64,000 bases of DNA from Betaproteobacteria bacterium Ga0077532 (GCA_001464895.1 LNEE01000062.1:128333-192332); one strand, 5' to 3'; shown: positions 17,248-26,417, counted from the first letter of the stretch. The notes: generated by a model from the sequence alone, not told the origin. Program-made: numbers and translations.

Positions 17248-18504
17248 GTGCCGCGCCCCTTGGTGCATCCCCCCCAACCGCCGCTGAAGCCCCCGGACGA
17301 CGCCCGCCTGGACCACGAGCTGTTCGGCTCGGTGGCACTGGCCGAGGTGCGCCATCGGCGCGCGGCGATGTACCTGCGCGTCCTGGCACTCGTGGTGATC
17401 CTGAACGGGACGCTCTGGCTGCCGGTGTCGGTGGTGCTCGGCGCAACGGTTCTCGCGGCTGCCGACATCGCGCTGGTGGTCACCGGCCTCGCCGTTCTGT
17501 GGCTGGTGCACAGGAAGCACGTGACGCTTGCGCGTGTGCTCATCGGAACCGCGGCGCTCGCCGAAGTCACTCTGTTCGTGGCCGTCGCCTACGGTCACCC
17601 TGGCACCGAGGTGCGCCTGGCGAATCTCTGGTTCGTCGCGATCGCGGTGGCGTCGTACTTCGTCTTCTACGACGTGCGGGCGCTCTACCGGGATCTCTAC
17701 GCGATCCTCGCCTTCGCGATGTTCGTGCTGTACGCGGCAGGGCTCGGACCGGCGATCCCGCTGGTCACACTGGAGGCGGAGGTCCGCGACACCATCGACA
17801 CCGTTGTCGCCATGTCCTTCGCGGTTTCGCTCTTCGCGATGATGCGGCTCTTCGTCTTCGAGCTGTCGGATGCGGAGCGGCGCCTCGGTCTCGCGCACGG
17901 GCGGCTGGAACAGATCCTCGAGAACATGCTGCCCAAGCCGGTGGCCGACCGGCTGCGCGACCAGGGCCGTGCGTTCGCCGACCCGGTGGCGGATTGTTCC
18001 GTGCTGTTCGCGGATCTCGTCGGCTTCACGGAACTCTCGCAGCGCCTGCCCGCGGATGATGTCGTGCGGCTGCTGAATCAGATCTTCTCGCGCTTCGACG
18101 ATCTGACCGAGGCCTCGGGGCTCACGAAGATCAAGACGATCGGCGACGGCTACATGGTCGCGGCTGGCGTGCTCTCGCCCCGCGCGGATCACGCCACGGC
18201 CCTGGCCTCCCTGGCCCTCGCGATGCAAGGCGAGATGGCCGCATTCGAGGGCCTCGCACTGCGCGTGGGCATCAACTCCGGACCCGTGATCGCCGGCGTC
18301 ATCGGCAAGCGCGGGCTCGTCTACGATCTGTGGGGCGACACCGTGAACGTCGCCGCGCGCATGGCCTCGGGCGGTGTCTCGGGCGGCGTGCAGGTTACCG
18401 CGGCGACGCGCGACAAGCTGGACGGCCGCTTCCACGCCGAGTATCGCGGCGAGGTCGAGGTGAAGGGCCGCGGTACGATGCCCACGTATCTGCTCACGGT
18501 TTAG
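17248..18504 (+). CDS. Membrane-bound class III adenylate cyclase
   Basis: Converts ATP to cyclic AMP. It has 418 residues from the GTG at 17248, which has CGGAG close upstream; the frame is open further upstream inside the cupin gene but that is not coding. Six hydrophobic segments (about 40-205) precede a short helix and the cyclase domain (about 245-415). Metal and base residues are visible: CSVLFADLVGFTELS, LTKIKTIGDGYM with the adenine-selecting Lys, and YDLWGDTVNVAARM with the paired Asp, which argue for ATP over GTP. What the membrane half senses is unknown. Confidence 0.88.
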   Translation: MPRPLVHPPQPPLKPPDDARLDHELFGSVALAEVRHRRAAMYLRVLALVVILNGTLWLPVSVVLGATVLAAADIALVVTGLAVLWLVHRKHVTLARVLIGTAALAEVTLFVAVAYGHPGTEVRLANLWFVAIAVASYFVFYDVRALYRDLYAILAFAMFVLYAAGLGPAIPLVTLEAEVRDTIDTVVAMSFAVSLFAMMRLFVFELSDAERRLGLAHGRLEQILENMLPKPVADRLRDQGRAFADPVADCSVLFADLVGFTELSQRLPADDVVRLLNQIFSRFDDLTEASGLTKIKTIGDGYMVAAGVLSPRADHATALASLALAMQGEMAAFEGLALRVGINSGPVIAGVIGKRGLVYDLWGDTVNVAARMASGGVSGGVQVTAATRDKLDGRFHAEYRGEVEVKGRGTMPTYLLTV

Positions 18505-18583
18505 CGGGATCTCAAAGCCCGGCGTCCCACCGCCACTGCGAATCCCCACCCCGCATCCACCCCTGCACCGAGAGAGTTCGACG

Positions 18584-19273
18584 ATGCCCACCGATATGCC
18601 CCCGCCTGTCGCCGCCTACGTGTTCGACGCCTACGGAACGCTGCTCGACGTCCACTCCGCGACCGCCCGCCACACGGCACGCCTGGGCGGCGAGGCAGCC
18701 GCGTTCTCGCAGACCTGGCGGACGAAGCAGCTCGAGTACTCCTGGGTGTCTTCGCTCATGCAGCGATATCGCGACTTCTGGTCGCTCACGGAAGATGCCC
18801 TCGACTTCGCGATGGCGCGGCACGGCATCGTCGACCGGGCGCTACGGGCTGACCTGCTCTCGGCGTACGAGACGCTGGACGCGTATCCGGAGGTCCGCGC
18901 CACGCTCGCCGCACTGCGCGCCAGGGGCATGCGCACCGCCATCCTCTCGAACGGCAGCCCGGCGATGCTCGCGAGCGCGGTGCGCGCCGCCGGCCTCGCG
19001 GACCTTCTCGACGCCACGATCTCCGTCGATCCGCTACGGGTGTTCAAACCCGACCCCCGCGTCTATGCATTGGTCGGCCAGCAGCTCGGCGTGGCCGACG
19101 ACGCCGTGAGCTTCCAGTCCTCGAATGCCTGGGACATCGCCGGAGCCGACGCTTTCGGATTCCGTACGGTCTGGGTGAACCGCATGCAACAACCGGCCGA
19201 GTACCCGGCTGCCGGACGGGCCCGGGTGGTCGCCGATCTCCGAGCCCTCGTCGACGGTGCCGATACTCCATGA
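18584..19273 (+). CDS. (S)-2-haloacid dehalogenase, type II (HAD superfamily)
   Basis: Hydrolyses 2-haloacids to 2-hydroxyacids. It has 229 residues. The nucleophile is D15 in YVFDAYGTLLD; SNGSP, the KPDPRVY lysine and SSNAWDIAGADAFGF match the type II haloacid dehalogenase consensus rather than general phosphatases. The start has GAGAGAG upstream, and its stop overlaps the next gene (ATGA at 19270-19273). Many proteins of this subfamily are annotated by homology without proof of dehalogenation. The product would be a substrate class for the hydroxyacid dehydrogenase at 13842. Confidence 0.87.
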   Translation: MPTDMPPPVAAYVFDAYGTLLDVHSATARHTARLGGEAAAFSQTWRTKQLEYSWVSSLMQRYRDFWSLTEDALDFAMARHGIVDRALRADLLSAYETLDAYPEVRATLAALRARGMRTAILSNGSPAMLASAVRAAGLADLLDATISVDPLRVFKPDPRVYALVGQQLGVADDAVSFQSSNAWDIAGADAFGFRTVWVNRMQQPAEYPAAGRARVVADLRALVDGADTP

Positions 19274-20700
19274 GCACCGCAATGGGCACTGGCGGCAAGC
19301 CCCCCGGGCGCATGCGCCGTCTCGCGCGGCGGTTGCGCTTCGAGCCGATCGGCTGGGTGCGCACGGTGCCGTGGAAGGAAGTCGTCTACGTGGGCGTGCC
19401 GCTGCTGCTGGCGGCGCTCGCGGTGGTCTGGATCGCCAGGACCTACATGAAGCCGTCGCTGCCGAAGCACGTGGTGTTCGGCGGCGGGCCACCCGGCAGT
19501 GCCTATGCGGCATTCGGCGCGGCCTACGGCAAGGTGCTCGCGCGTGAGCGCGTCCGGCTCGACGTGCAGGAATCCGCCGGCGGACGCGAGAACTACCGGC
19601 GCCTGCGGGAGGACGAGAACCGCATCGATGTCGGGCTCGTACGCGGCGGCATCGGTGAGATCGAGGAGGCCCCGCACCTGGTGTCGCTCGGTGTGGTGGG
19701 CTACGAGGCGCTCTGGGTGTTCTGCCGTGGCCGGCAGATCCTGGACGACCTGCCGGGCCTCAGAGGCAAGACGATCGCCATCGGCGGCAAGGGCGCCGGG
19801 ATGCGGCGGATGGTGCGCACGCTGCTCGCTGCCAACGGCATCGACGAGGGCGAGTTCGAGGCGGTCGAGATCGGCGGCATCGAGGCGGCCGAGGCGCTGC
19901 TCACGAACAAGGCCGACTGCGCCTTCCTGATGGAACCCCCGGAATCCGGACTGCTGAAGGCGCTCATCTACAGCGAGAGCGCGCAACTCGTGGACTTCAG
20001 CCGGCGCGTGGACGCCTACACCAAGCTCATGCCCGCGCTGCACAAGGTCGTCCTGCCCGAGGGTGCGAACGACATGCCGGGCAACCGCCCACCGCGCCCG
20101 GTGACGCTGCTCGCTGCGCAGACCCAGCTCCTGGCGCGCGACGATCTGCATCCCGCGGTCCAGATGCTCCTGATGCAGGCGGCCACCGAAGTGCACGGCG
20201 GCATCGGGCTCTTCCAGGACGAGCGCGAGTTCCCGTCACCGCGGGTCCTGGAGTTCCCGCTGTCCGACGACGCGAAGCGCTACTACACGTCCGGGCGCCC
20301 GTTCCTGCAACGCTATCTGCCCTTCTGGGCCGCGAACCTCGTCGACCGGATGCTGGTGTTCCTGATCCCGGCGCTCGCGCTGCTGTTCCCACTGGTGCGC
20401 ATCCTGCCACCGCTGTACGCGTGGACGGTGCGCCGACGGATCTATCGCTGGTACGGCGAACTGATGTTCATCGAGAACGAGATGCGGCGCCCGCTCACCG
20501 AAGGCGAGACCCGGAACTTCGGCGAGCGGCTCGACTGGATCGAGCAGGAGGTGAACGATCTCCACACGCCGCTCTCGTTCGCCAACCAGGTCTACCTGCT
20601 GAGGCAGCACATCGACTTCGTGCAGCACAAGCTGGAGGTATCGACGGAAGGCGGGGAGATGCCCACGCCCCCAAGGGCGGGCGCGGACGCGGAGGGGTAG
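19270..20700 (+). CDS. TAXI-family TRAP solute-binding protein with membrane anchors at both ends
   Basis: 476 residues. The central part (about 64-340) is a TAXI-type substrate-binding domain (VVFGGGPPGSAYAAFGAAYGKVL, DVGLVRGGIGEIE, GKTIAIGGKGAGMRRMVRTLL). Unlike ordinary periplasmic TAXI proteins it has no cleavable signal peptide. An uncleaved anchor is seen at about 38-60 (EVVYVGVPLLLAALAVVWIA) and a second strong hydrophobic segment at about 355-385 (MLVFLIPALALLFPLVRILPP), followed by a cytosolic Glu/Arg-rich helical tail. No TRAP permease gene (fused DctQM) is nearby. It may be a membrane-held ligand sensor or a partner of a distant permease. Confidence 0.85.
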   Translation: MSTAMGTGGKPPGRMRRLARRLRFEPIGWVRTVPWKEVVYVGVPLLLAALAVVWIARTYMKPSLPKHVVFGGGPPGSAYAAFGAAYGKVLARERVRLDVQESAGGRENYRRLREDENRIDVGLVRGGIGEIEEAPHLVSLGVVGYEALWVFCRGRQILDDLPGLRGKTIAIGGKGAGMRRMVRTLLAANGIDEGEFEAVEIGGIEAAEALLTNKADCAFLMEPPESGLLKALIYSESAQLVDFSRRVDAYTKLMPALHKVVLPEGANDMPGNRPPRPVTLLAAQTQLLARDDLHPAVQMLLMQAATEVHGGIGLFQDEREFPSPRVLEFPLSDDAKRYYTSGRPFLQRYLPFWAANLVDRMLVFLIPALALLFPLVRILPPLYAWTVRRRIYRWYGELMFIENEMRRPLTEGETRNFGERLDWIEQEVNDLHTPLSFANQVYLLRQHIDFVQHKLEVSTEGGEMPTPPRAGADAEG

Positions 20701-20714
20701 TCGGCCATCGCCTG

Positions 20715-20744
20715 GAGGAGACGCTGAACAGTCAGAGTCTCCTC
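20715..20744. terminator. Bidirectional stem-loop between convergent genes
   Basis: GAGGAGAC, mismatch, CTGA, loop ACAG, TCAG, mismatch, GTCTCCTC. The eight-plus-four base-pair stem lies between the TAXI gene stop (20700) and the dehydratase stop (20743-20745) and overlaps the latter by two bases. Convergent placement makes a shared terminator likely, although T runs are lacking. Confidence 0.6.
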
Positions 20745-22473
20745 AATGAATCTCCGGGTCCTCCGTGGGCTGGGTTCCCTCGAGGAAATCGAAGTCGCAG
20801 CCCTTGTCCGCCTGGGAGACGTGCTGGCTGAAGAGGGCGCCGTAGCCCCGCTCGAATCGACGCGCCTTCGGCTTCCATGCCGCGCGACGCGCCGCGAGTT
20901 CCTCGTCGCTCACCTTCAGGTTGAGCTGTCGACCGGGCACGTCGAGCTCGATGAGATCTCCGGTCTTCACGAGCGCGAGTGGGCCGCCGATCCAAGACTC
21001 GGGCGCGACGTGGAGCACGCACGTGCCGTAACTGGTGCCGCTCATGCGCGCGTCGGAGATACGCACCATGTCGCGCACGCCGGCCTTCAGCAGCTTCTTC
21101 GGGATCGGCAGCATGCCCCACTCCGGCATGCCGGGACCGCCGAGCGGGCCAGCGTTGCGGAGCACGAGCACGGAGTCGGCATCGACATCCAGTGCGTCCG
21201 TGTCGATGCGCGCGGCCATGTCGTTGTAGTCGTCGAAGACGATGGCGCGGCCGGTGTGGGTGAGCAGCCTCGGGTCCGCCGCGTTCGCCTTCAGCACGGC
21301 ACCGTCGGGCGCGAGGTTGCCGCGCAGGACGACGAGACCACCGTCGGGGCGGATCGGGTTTGCGGGCGTGCGGATCACTTCGGGGTTGTGGATGCGCGCG
21401 CCGGCGATGTTCTCGCCGAGGGTCTTGCCGGTGCAGGTGAGTTCACCGGTGTCGAGCAGATCGCGCATTCCTTCGAGCAGACCGGTGAGGCCACCGGCGT
21501 AGTAGAAGTCCTCCATGAGGTACTGGCCGGCCGGGCGCATGTTCACGAGGTAGGGGGTGCGCTTGCCGATCGCCTCGAAGTGGTCGAGATTCAGATCGAT
21601 GCCGGCGCGCCGCGCGATCGCCACCACGTGGATCAGCGCGTTCGTCGAACCGCCGAGCGCCATCAGCACCTTGATCGCGTTGTCGACCGAGCGCGGGGTG
21701 ATGATGTCGCGGGGCTTCAGGTCCTCCCACACTATCTCGACGATGCGACGACCGGAGTACGAGCCCATGCGCGAATGGTTGGAGTCCGGCGCGGGAATCG
21801 CGGAGGCGTTCGGCAGGCTGAAGCCGAGCGTCTCGATGATGCCGGTCATGGTGGAGGCCGTGCCCATCGTCATGCACGTGCCGGGAGACCGCGCGATGCC
21901 CGCCTCGATGTCGTCCCAGTCGCGCTGCGTGATGTTGCCGGCGCGCAGTTCGTCCCAGTACTTCCACACGTCCGAGCCCGAGCCCAGCGTCCTGCCGGCC
22001 CAGCGGCCGGTGAGCATCGGACCGGCGGGGACGAAGATCGACGGCAGGTTCATGCTGAGCGCGCCCATCAGCAGCGCGGGGCCGGTCTTGTCGCAGCCCC
22101 CCATCAGCACGCAGCCGTCGACGGGGTACGACCGCAGCAGTTCCTCGGTCTCCATCGCGAGGAAGTTGCGGTACATCATCGTGGTGGGCTTCTGCATCAC
22201 TTCGGCCAGCGTGATGGCCGGCATCTCGAGCGGGAACCCGCCGGCCTGCCACACGCCCCGCTTCACGTCCTCCGCGCGCTCGCGGAAGTGGGAGTGGCAG
22301 TGGCTGATGTCACTCCAGGTGTTGATGATCGCGATGACCGGCTTGCCCTTGTAGTCCTCGTGCGAGAAGCCCATCTGCAGCGTGCGCGACCGATGGCCGA
22401 AGCTCCGCATGTCGGTCTTGCCGTACCAGCGATGGGATCGCAGGGTCTCGGGGGTCTTTTTTCTCTCGCTCAC
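20743..22473 (-). CDS. IlvD/Edd-family dehydratase, L-arabinonate dehydratase type
   Basis: Fe-S enzyme removing water from a sugar acid, 576 residues. The N-terminal [18 protein letters not shown] and the segment [17 protein letters not shown] resemble arabinonate/xylonate dehydratases more than IlvD. Cluster cysteines are visible in [22 protein letters not shown] and [14 protein letters not shown]. The end of the protein ([14 protein letters not shown]) also fits the sugar-acid subgroup. The start is GTG at 22473 with a strong GGAGGAG eight bases upstream. No arabinose pathway partners are adjacent, so the substrate is inferred; dihydroxy-acid dehydratase activity is the alternative. Confidence 0.85.
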   Translation of the reverse strand: MSERKKTPETLRSHRWYGKTDMRSFGHRSRTLQMGFSHEDYKGKPVIAIINTWSDISHCHSHFRERAEDVKRGVWQAGGFPLEMPAITLAEVMQKPTTMMYRNFLAMETEELLRSYPVDGCVLMGGCDKTGPALLMGALSMNLPSIFVPAGPMLTGRWAGRTLGSGSDVWKYWDELRAGNITQRDWDDIEAGIARSPGTCMTMGTASTMTGIIETLGFSLPNASAIPAPDSNHSRMGSYSGRRIVEIVWEDLKPRDIITPRSVDNAIKVLMALGGSTNALIHVVAIARRAGIDLNLDHFEAIGKRTPYLVNMRPAGQYLMEDFYYAGGLTGLLEGMRDLLDTGELTCTGKTLGENIAGARIHNPEVIRTPANPIRPDGGLVVLRGNLAPDGAVLKANAADPRLLTHTGRAIVFDDYNDMAARIDTDALDVDADSVLVLRNAGPLGGPGMPEWGMLPIPKKLLKAGVRDMVRISDARMSGTSYGTCVLHVAPESWIGGPLALVKTGDLIELDVPGRQLNLKVSDEELAARRAAWKPKARRFERGYGALFSQHVSQADKGCDFDFLEGTQPTEDPEIH

Positions 22474-22558
22474 GGCCGGCTCCTCCGGTGATGGTTCAGG
22501 CGCGGATTATCACCGCGCAATCCGCGCCATTGCAGCCTCGTCGACCCTCAGAAATGGA

Positions 22559-22583
22559 AAAGGCGACCGTGGAGGTCGCCTTT
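22559..22583 (-). terminator. Rho-independent terminator of the hibernation factor gene
   Basis: Perfect 10-bp stem (AAAGGCGACC, loop of 5, GGTCGCCTTT) 80 bases past the stop of the minus-strand gene at 22664-23053. Read on the minus strand it ends in a short T run. It would also protect against read-through into the dehydratase gene promoter region at 22474-22558. Confidence 0.75.
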
Positions 22584-22663
22584 CGTGGTCATCGCTTCGT
22601 GGTTCGGGACCGGCACGGGAAGGGGGATCCCCGTGCGGGTCATGCAGAGGTCCCCTCGCGGGA

Positions 22664-23053
22664 TCAGTCTTCCTGGACGAACTCTTCGGGTTCGACCTCG
22701 GGCTCCATCGTCGCGAGCCGCGCGCGGCCGTTGTGGTGCTTGGTGGTGCGCGCCTTGCGGTGGTGGTCCTCGAGTTGCCGCTTCGCGGCATCGAAGGCGT
22801 CGCGCAGGGCGACGTAGGCATCCTCGTTCCGATGATGATTGACGACGAACTCGGCGCCGGGGACGCGGAGGTCCACGTGAACGACGAAGTTCCTTCCCTG
22901 GTGCTTGTGCTTGTGGGGCAGTTCCACCGTCACGTGGCAGCCCATGATGGGGGAAAAGAACGACTCCAGCTTCGCGGCCTTCTCGCGGATATGCGCCTCG
23001 AGCGCATCGGAGTGGGGAACGTCGCGGAAGGTGATCTGCAGCGGAGTTTGCAT
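22664..23053 (-). CDS. Ribosome hibernation/ribosome-associated factor, HPF/RaiA family
   Basis: Binds the decoding region of the 30S subunit and silences ribosomes in stress. It has 129 residues with the beta-alpha-beta-beta-beta-alpha pattern (MQTPLQITFRDVPHSDALEAHIREKAAKLESFF ... DAYVALRDAFDAAKRQLEDHHRKAR) and an acidic tail. The ATG at 23053 is chosen because AGGAGG stands 8 bases upstream; the open frame reaches further to 23107 without such a site. It is transcribed alone, bounded by a stem-loop in its leader (23088-23121) and a terminator. Length matches the short, non-dimerising forms. Confidence 0.85.
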   Translation of the reverse strand: MQTPLQITFRDVPHSDALEAHIREKAAKLESFFSPIMGCHVTVELPHKHKHQGRNFVVHVDLRVPGAEFVVNHHRNEDAYVALRDAFDAAKRQLEDHHRKARTTKHHNGRARLATMEPEVEPEEFVQED

Positions 23054-23087
23054 ACGGTTTTCCTCCTGGTGACAGGAACAGAATTCA

Positions 23088-23121
23088 GCGGACCGGACGG
23101 GCTCCAAACCCGGTTGTCCGC
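23088..23121 (-). promoter_or_regulatory. Leader stem-loop before the hibernation factor gene
   Basis: On the minus strand GCGGAC ... GTCCGC closes an inner stem CGGG/CCCG with a seven-base loop, placed about 20 bases ahead of the Shine-Dalgarno sequence. It could affect translation or mRNA stability. Tentative; based only on base pairing. Confidence 0.35.
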
Positions 23122-23358
23122 TCCGGGGAACTGGCGATCACTTCACCGATTCCCGGGGCCGCTCGCTTCGCTGTCGTGGAGCGGTACTGCCGCCTCCTCT
23201 GTTGCGTTGCCTCTGCATCATCCACCGCCCACTGCGCTCCGGCCTCCGGAATCGCAGCGCCGGCGGAACATCCATAGGGTGGAACCTCGTTGATCAGTGA
23301 GAGTTCCCCCGCTTCGTCGCTTGCCCGTCGATGGCAACCACGCAGGTGGCGTGCCGGA
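23122..23358 (-). other. Gene-free stretch upstream of the hibernation factor gene
   Basis: Together with the leader this gives about 305 bases without a recognised gene between the GH57 stop and the hibernation factor start. A minus-strand -24/-12-like match (GGCACG, four bases, CTGC, at 23355-23342) sits just past the GH57 stop and might be a sigma-54 promoter, but it would imply a leader of about 275 bases. A 44-codon Arg-rich open frame on the minus strand has no ribosome site and is not called. Confidence 0.4.
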
Positions 23359-25380
23359 TCACGGGCCTGTCCTTTCGAACCGCAGTCGCACGCACAGCGC
23401 GTGCCGCCCCGCGGGCAGCGACCACTGCAGCACGATCGAGACGGCCTGCATGATCTTCTCGAAGCCCGCCTCGGACTGGGACACCGTCAGCAGCGGCGTC
23501 GCCGTGAGTTCGCAGGCGCGGTCGGTCTCCAGCCGGACCACGCCGCCCAGCACGCCGTCCTCCAGGCTCAACCCGGTGGCAGCAGCAAGCGCGTGGCTGT
23601 CGCCCAGCCCACCGAGGATCGCGCCGTCGTGCACGACGCGCCCCAGAAATCCGTCGCAACTCGGCATAGCGAGTTCCAGGCGCACGCGCCACTCGCCGGG
23701 CGCCTGCACGTCGACCGCGTAGCGCACCTCGACGCCGTCGGCGATCAGGGCGTACTGCTTCTCGACGGTGGCGCCATCGAAGCCGGTGGCGAACGATGGT
23801 GCAGCGCCGCGAGCGGCGTACGTCGGCGATTGCCATTCCCCGCTGGCGACCCGCCATGCGTCCACGAAGCTGTGGCGCGGCCCGGTGTCCGGTTCTGCAT
23901 CGCCGGGGCCGATGGCGTGACGGAAGGCGACGCGATCGTGCGCCGATGCGATGCCCTCGCCGTGATCGTGCGTCGCTTCGTGGGCCTGCACGCTTGCGTC
24001 GAGATGGCGGTAGTAGTGCTCGCGTCGACGGGTGAGGGCGTCGCCGAAGTTGTGGCGCAGCGGATACGACGACAGCTCGACGGCGGCCGCGCTGCCGTCG
24101 TCGCGGATCACGACCTGGCAGGCGAGCCCGTGCAGGAACAACTCCTCGGCGCCGTCGAGGTCGGCATCGATGCGCGACACCGGAGGGCGCGGCGCAAGGG
24201 CATCGAGTTTCGCCTCGAGCTCGACGAGCGCGTTCCAGACGGCCCGGCGCAGATGGGGCAGGTAGATGCCGCCGAAGAGCCCGTGCCAGTAGGCGTCGTT
24301 CGCCTGCGCGCGATGCAGGAGATCGACGAGGTCCGCGGTGCGTGATGCTGCCGGCAGCGCATCGACCCGCGCGGACAGGCCGAGCATGCGCTTGTGCATC
24401 CAGTTCGCTTCGGGATACCGCGACAGGAAGTTGCGCCAGATGCCGCCGCGCAGGAAAGGTTTGAAGCGCTCGTAGCTGCCGTCGGCCTTGTGCGCAGCGA
24501 TGAGGTCCGCGAACACGTCGGCGCGCGGTGCAGGCAGCGACCACTCGCCCATCTCCATGTACGAAGTGGTCGGCAGATACACGATGCCGCGCGTGCGATG
24601 TCGCGCGTGGTGCTCGGCGAAGTGCATCGGCTGGATGACCGGCGAGGCCAGGACGCCTTCGATGAAATGCTCCAGCCACTTGCGGCCGTAGACCCAGTCG
24701 TAGGTCTCGGGCCAGATGCCGAACTTCTCGATGTCGTCGTAGTAGATCGCGGCGTGCGCTTCACCGTGGGTCGCGAGCGACTCCATGTAGCGGACGACCT
24801 CGTCCGCGGGCGCGAAGGGAATGCGATAGCGGAGCTGCTCGGAGATCGGATACAGATCGAGGCGGCGGCCGTCGTCCTCGGTCGAGAAGTACCCACCGAG
24901 TTCGTGCAGCTCGCGCCCGGCGCAGACGAAGTGATAGTCGTCGACGGTGACGAACTCGATGCCGGCCTGGGCGAGCGAGGGCACGACGGTGGCCTCCCAG
25001 ACGCGCTCGGTGAGCCAGGCCCCGCGAGGGCGGCATCCGAAGGCGCGTTCGAGGCGAACCGCGAGGGCTTCGAGTTGGGCGAGACGATCCCGCGCGGGGA
25101 TCGATGCCAGCACGGGCTCCATGTCACCGCCGCCGAAGAGCTCGGCCTGGCCGCGCTTCACCATGTCGGCGAGCAGGGCCATGTCGTCCGGGTGACGATC
25201 GAGGAGATCGGCGAGAAGCCAGCCGCTGAAATGCGCGGAGAAACGGAAGTCCGGATAGCGATGCACGGTCCGGAGGAACGGGCCGTAGGACTTCTCGTGG
25301 GCCTCGTCCACGACGGACGCGAAGTTGCCGGCGGGCTGGTGCGCGTGGACCCCGAAAAGCAGCGAGACGGTTCGATTCAT
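23359..25380 (-). CDS. Glycoside hydrolase family 57 (4-alpha-glucanotransferase / alpha-amylase)
   Basis: Cuts or transfers alpha-1,4-glucan chains, so a glycogen or maltodextrin enzyme. It has 673 residues, close to the family's glucanotransferases. The (beta/alpha)7 domain starts at LLFGVHAHQPAGNF; the nucleophile is E125 in GAWLTERVWE and the acid/base Asp lies in YYDDIEKFG (D215/D216). The C-terminal half (about 400-673) is the all-beta part found in these enzymes. There is no signal peptide, so it acts in the cytosol. The ATG at 25380 overlaps the stop of the haloalkane dehalogenase gene (ATGA). Confidence 0.88.
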   Translation of the reverse strand: MNRTVSLLFGVHAHQPAGNFASVVDEAHEKSYGPFLRTVHRYPDFRFSAHFSGWLLADLLDRHPDDMALLADMVKRGQAELFGGGDMEPVLASIPARDRLAQLEALAVRLERAFGCRPRGAWLTERVWEATVVPSLAQAGIEFVTVDDYHFVCAGRELHELGGYFSTEDDGRRLDLYPISEQLRYRIPFAPADEVVRYMESLATHGEAHAAIYYDDIEKFGIWPETYDWVYGRKWLEHFIEGVLASPVIQPMHFAEHHARHRTRGIVYLPTTSYMEMGEWSLPAPRADVFADLIAAHKADGSYERFKPFLRGGIWRNFLSRYPEANWMHKRMLGLSARVDALPAASRTADLVDLLHRAQANDAYWHGLFGGIYLPHLRRAVWNALVELEAKLDALAPRPPVSRIDADLDGAEELFLHGLACQVVIRDDGSAAAVELSSYPLRHNFGDALTRRREHYYRHLDASVQAHEATHDHGEGIASAHDRVAFRHAIGPGDAEPDTGPRHSFVDAWRVASGEWQSPTYAARGAAPSFATGFDGATVEKQYALIADGVEVRYAVDVQAPGEWRVRLELAMPSCDGFLGRVVHDGAILGGLGDSHALAAATGLSLEDGVLGGVVRLETDRACELTATPLLTVSQSEAGFEKIMQAVSIVLQWSLPAGRHALCVRLRFERTGP

Positions 25381-26417
25381 TGTTGTTCGTCGTGTGCGGC
25401 TGCGCGCGTCGTCGGCAATCCGTTCGATGACATTGATCGACCCGGGTCCGGAAAACTCGAGCCCGTTTCGCCGGTTTCGCCGCCGAGGTGACCCTTCGCC
25501 ATGGCCGCGACGGCCGCCGCCGCGATGGCTTCGCCCCACTCGGGGACGAAATGGCCGGCCTCGGCATCCGTGTAGGGCGGCGCAGCCCCGCGGATGTGGC
25601 GGTGCAGCGCGTGCATCACCGGGGGCCCCAGCACGGGATCCTTGCCGCCGATCGCCATGAAGCAGTGGCCGCTCCAGGCGGTCTCGAACCAGGTCCGGGC
25701 CGCCCGCGAGAGGGCCGCGCCTTCGGCGTCGGGATGGTCGGGGACCATTGCCGGGAAGCGGCGCACGCCGGCCTTGTGCTGCGCGTCCGGGAAGGGTGCG
25801 TCGTAGGCAGCCCGCTCGGCTTCGGTGAGCTGCGGGCACGCGCGACCAAGGAGCTTGCCCACCTCCATATCGGGATGGTCGGCCGCCCATTGGCGCCACG
25901 CGAGGAAGCCCGGCGACAGCGGCTCATCCCCGGTGCCGAGCGTCGTGTTCATGACGAGAAGCCCCGTGAACCGTTCGGGCCGCGCCATGGGCAGCGTGAG
26001 GCCCAGCAGCCCACCCCAGTCCTGGCAGACCAGGCAGATGCCGCGCAGGTCGAGCGCATCGATGAAGGCGAGGAGGGCGTTGCGATGCCGCTCGAAGGTG
26101 TACCAGCCGTCGTCCACCGGCTTGTCGGAGCGGCCGAACCCGAAGAGATCGGGGACGACGACCCGATGCCCGGCCGCCGCGAAGACCGGGACCATGCGCC
26201 GGTAGAGGTAGCCCCAAGTGGGCTCGCCGTGCAGGCAGAGGAAGACGCTCGGGGCGCCGTCCGGACTGAAATCCGGACCGACATCCGGACCGACATCCAC
26301 ATAGTGCATCCGGAGGCCGTCGAACCCGGGCAGCGCGTCGAGGTAGTGCGGGGGGAAATCGAAACCGGGGAGGTTCGCGAAGCGGTGGTCGGGCGTGCGC
26401 AGGAACGCGACCGTCAT
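25377..26417 (-). CDS. Haloalkane dehalogenase (alpha/beta hydrolase)
   Basis: Hydrolyses carbon-halogen bonds of haloalkanes to alcohol and halide. It has 346 residues. The catalytic triad is readable as D133 (VCQDWGG), D260 (GGKDPVLG) and H289 (EAGHFVPEWG), and W134 next to the nucleophile is the halide-binding Trp of this family; HGEPTWGYLYR is the oxyanion-hole motif. A small insert VGPDVGPDFSPDG at about 42-54 comes from a 12-base DNA repeat, and about 40 extra residues follow the last helix. Its start overlaps the MidA gene stop and its stop overlaps the GH57 start. True substrates are unknown. Confidence 0.88.
   Translation of the reverse strand: MTVAFLRTPDHRFANLPGFDFPPHYLDALPGFDGLRMHYVDVGPDVGPDFSPDGAPSVFLCLHGEPTWGYLYRRMVPVFAAAGHRVVVPDLFGFGRSDKPVDDGWYTFERHRNALLAFIDALDLRGICLVCQDWGGLLGLTLPMARPERFTGLLVMNTTLGTGDEPLSPGFLAWRQWAADHPDMEVGKLLGRACPQLTEAERAAYDAPFPDAQHKAGVRRFPAMVPDHPDAEGAALSRAARTWFETAWSGHCFMAIGGKDPVLGPPVMHALHRHIRGAAPPYTDAEAGHFVPEWGEAIAAAAVAAMAKGHLGGETGETGSSFPDPGRSMSSNGLPTTRAAAHDEQQ
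26268..26305. repeat. Short 12-base tandem repeat inside the dehalogenase gene
   Basis: The motif ATCCGGACCGAC occurs twice exactly in a row, flanked by partial copies (ATCCGGAC... and ATCCACAT...). It encodes the Gly-Pro-Asp-Val repetition near residues 42-50 of the haloalkane dehalogenase, in a loop before the first conserved strand. It keeps the reading frame and looks like local slippage. Confidence 0.7.

Noticed and set aside
20743-22473. Assignment as dihydroxy-acid dehydratase IlvD
   Set aside because: N-terminal [10 protein letters not shown] and C-terminal features fit the sugar-acid dehydratase subgroup; IlvD activity is kept as an alternative only.
23095-23116. tRNA-like anticodon arm (CGGG, loop CTCCAAA, CCCG)
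   Set aside because: No acceptor stem, D-arm or TTC-containing T-arm can be fitted around it; it is better read as part of the leader hairpin.
23130-23275. Small Arg-rich open frame on the minus strand
   Set aside because: About 44 codons, no Shine-Dalgarno sequence, composition typical of shadow frames in GC-rich DNA.
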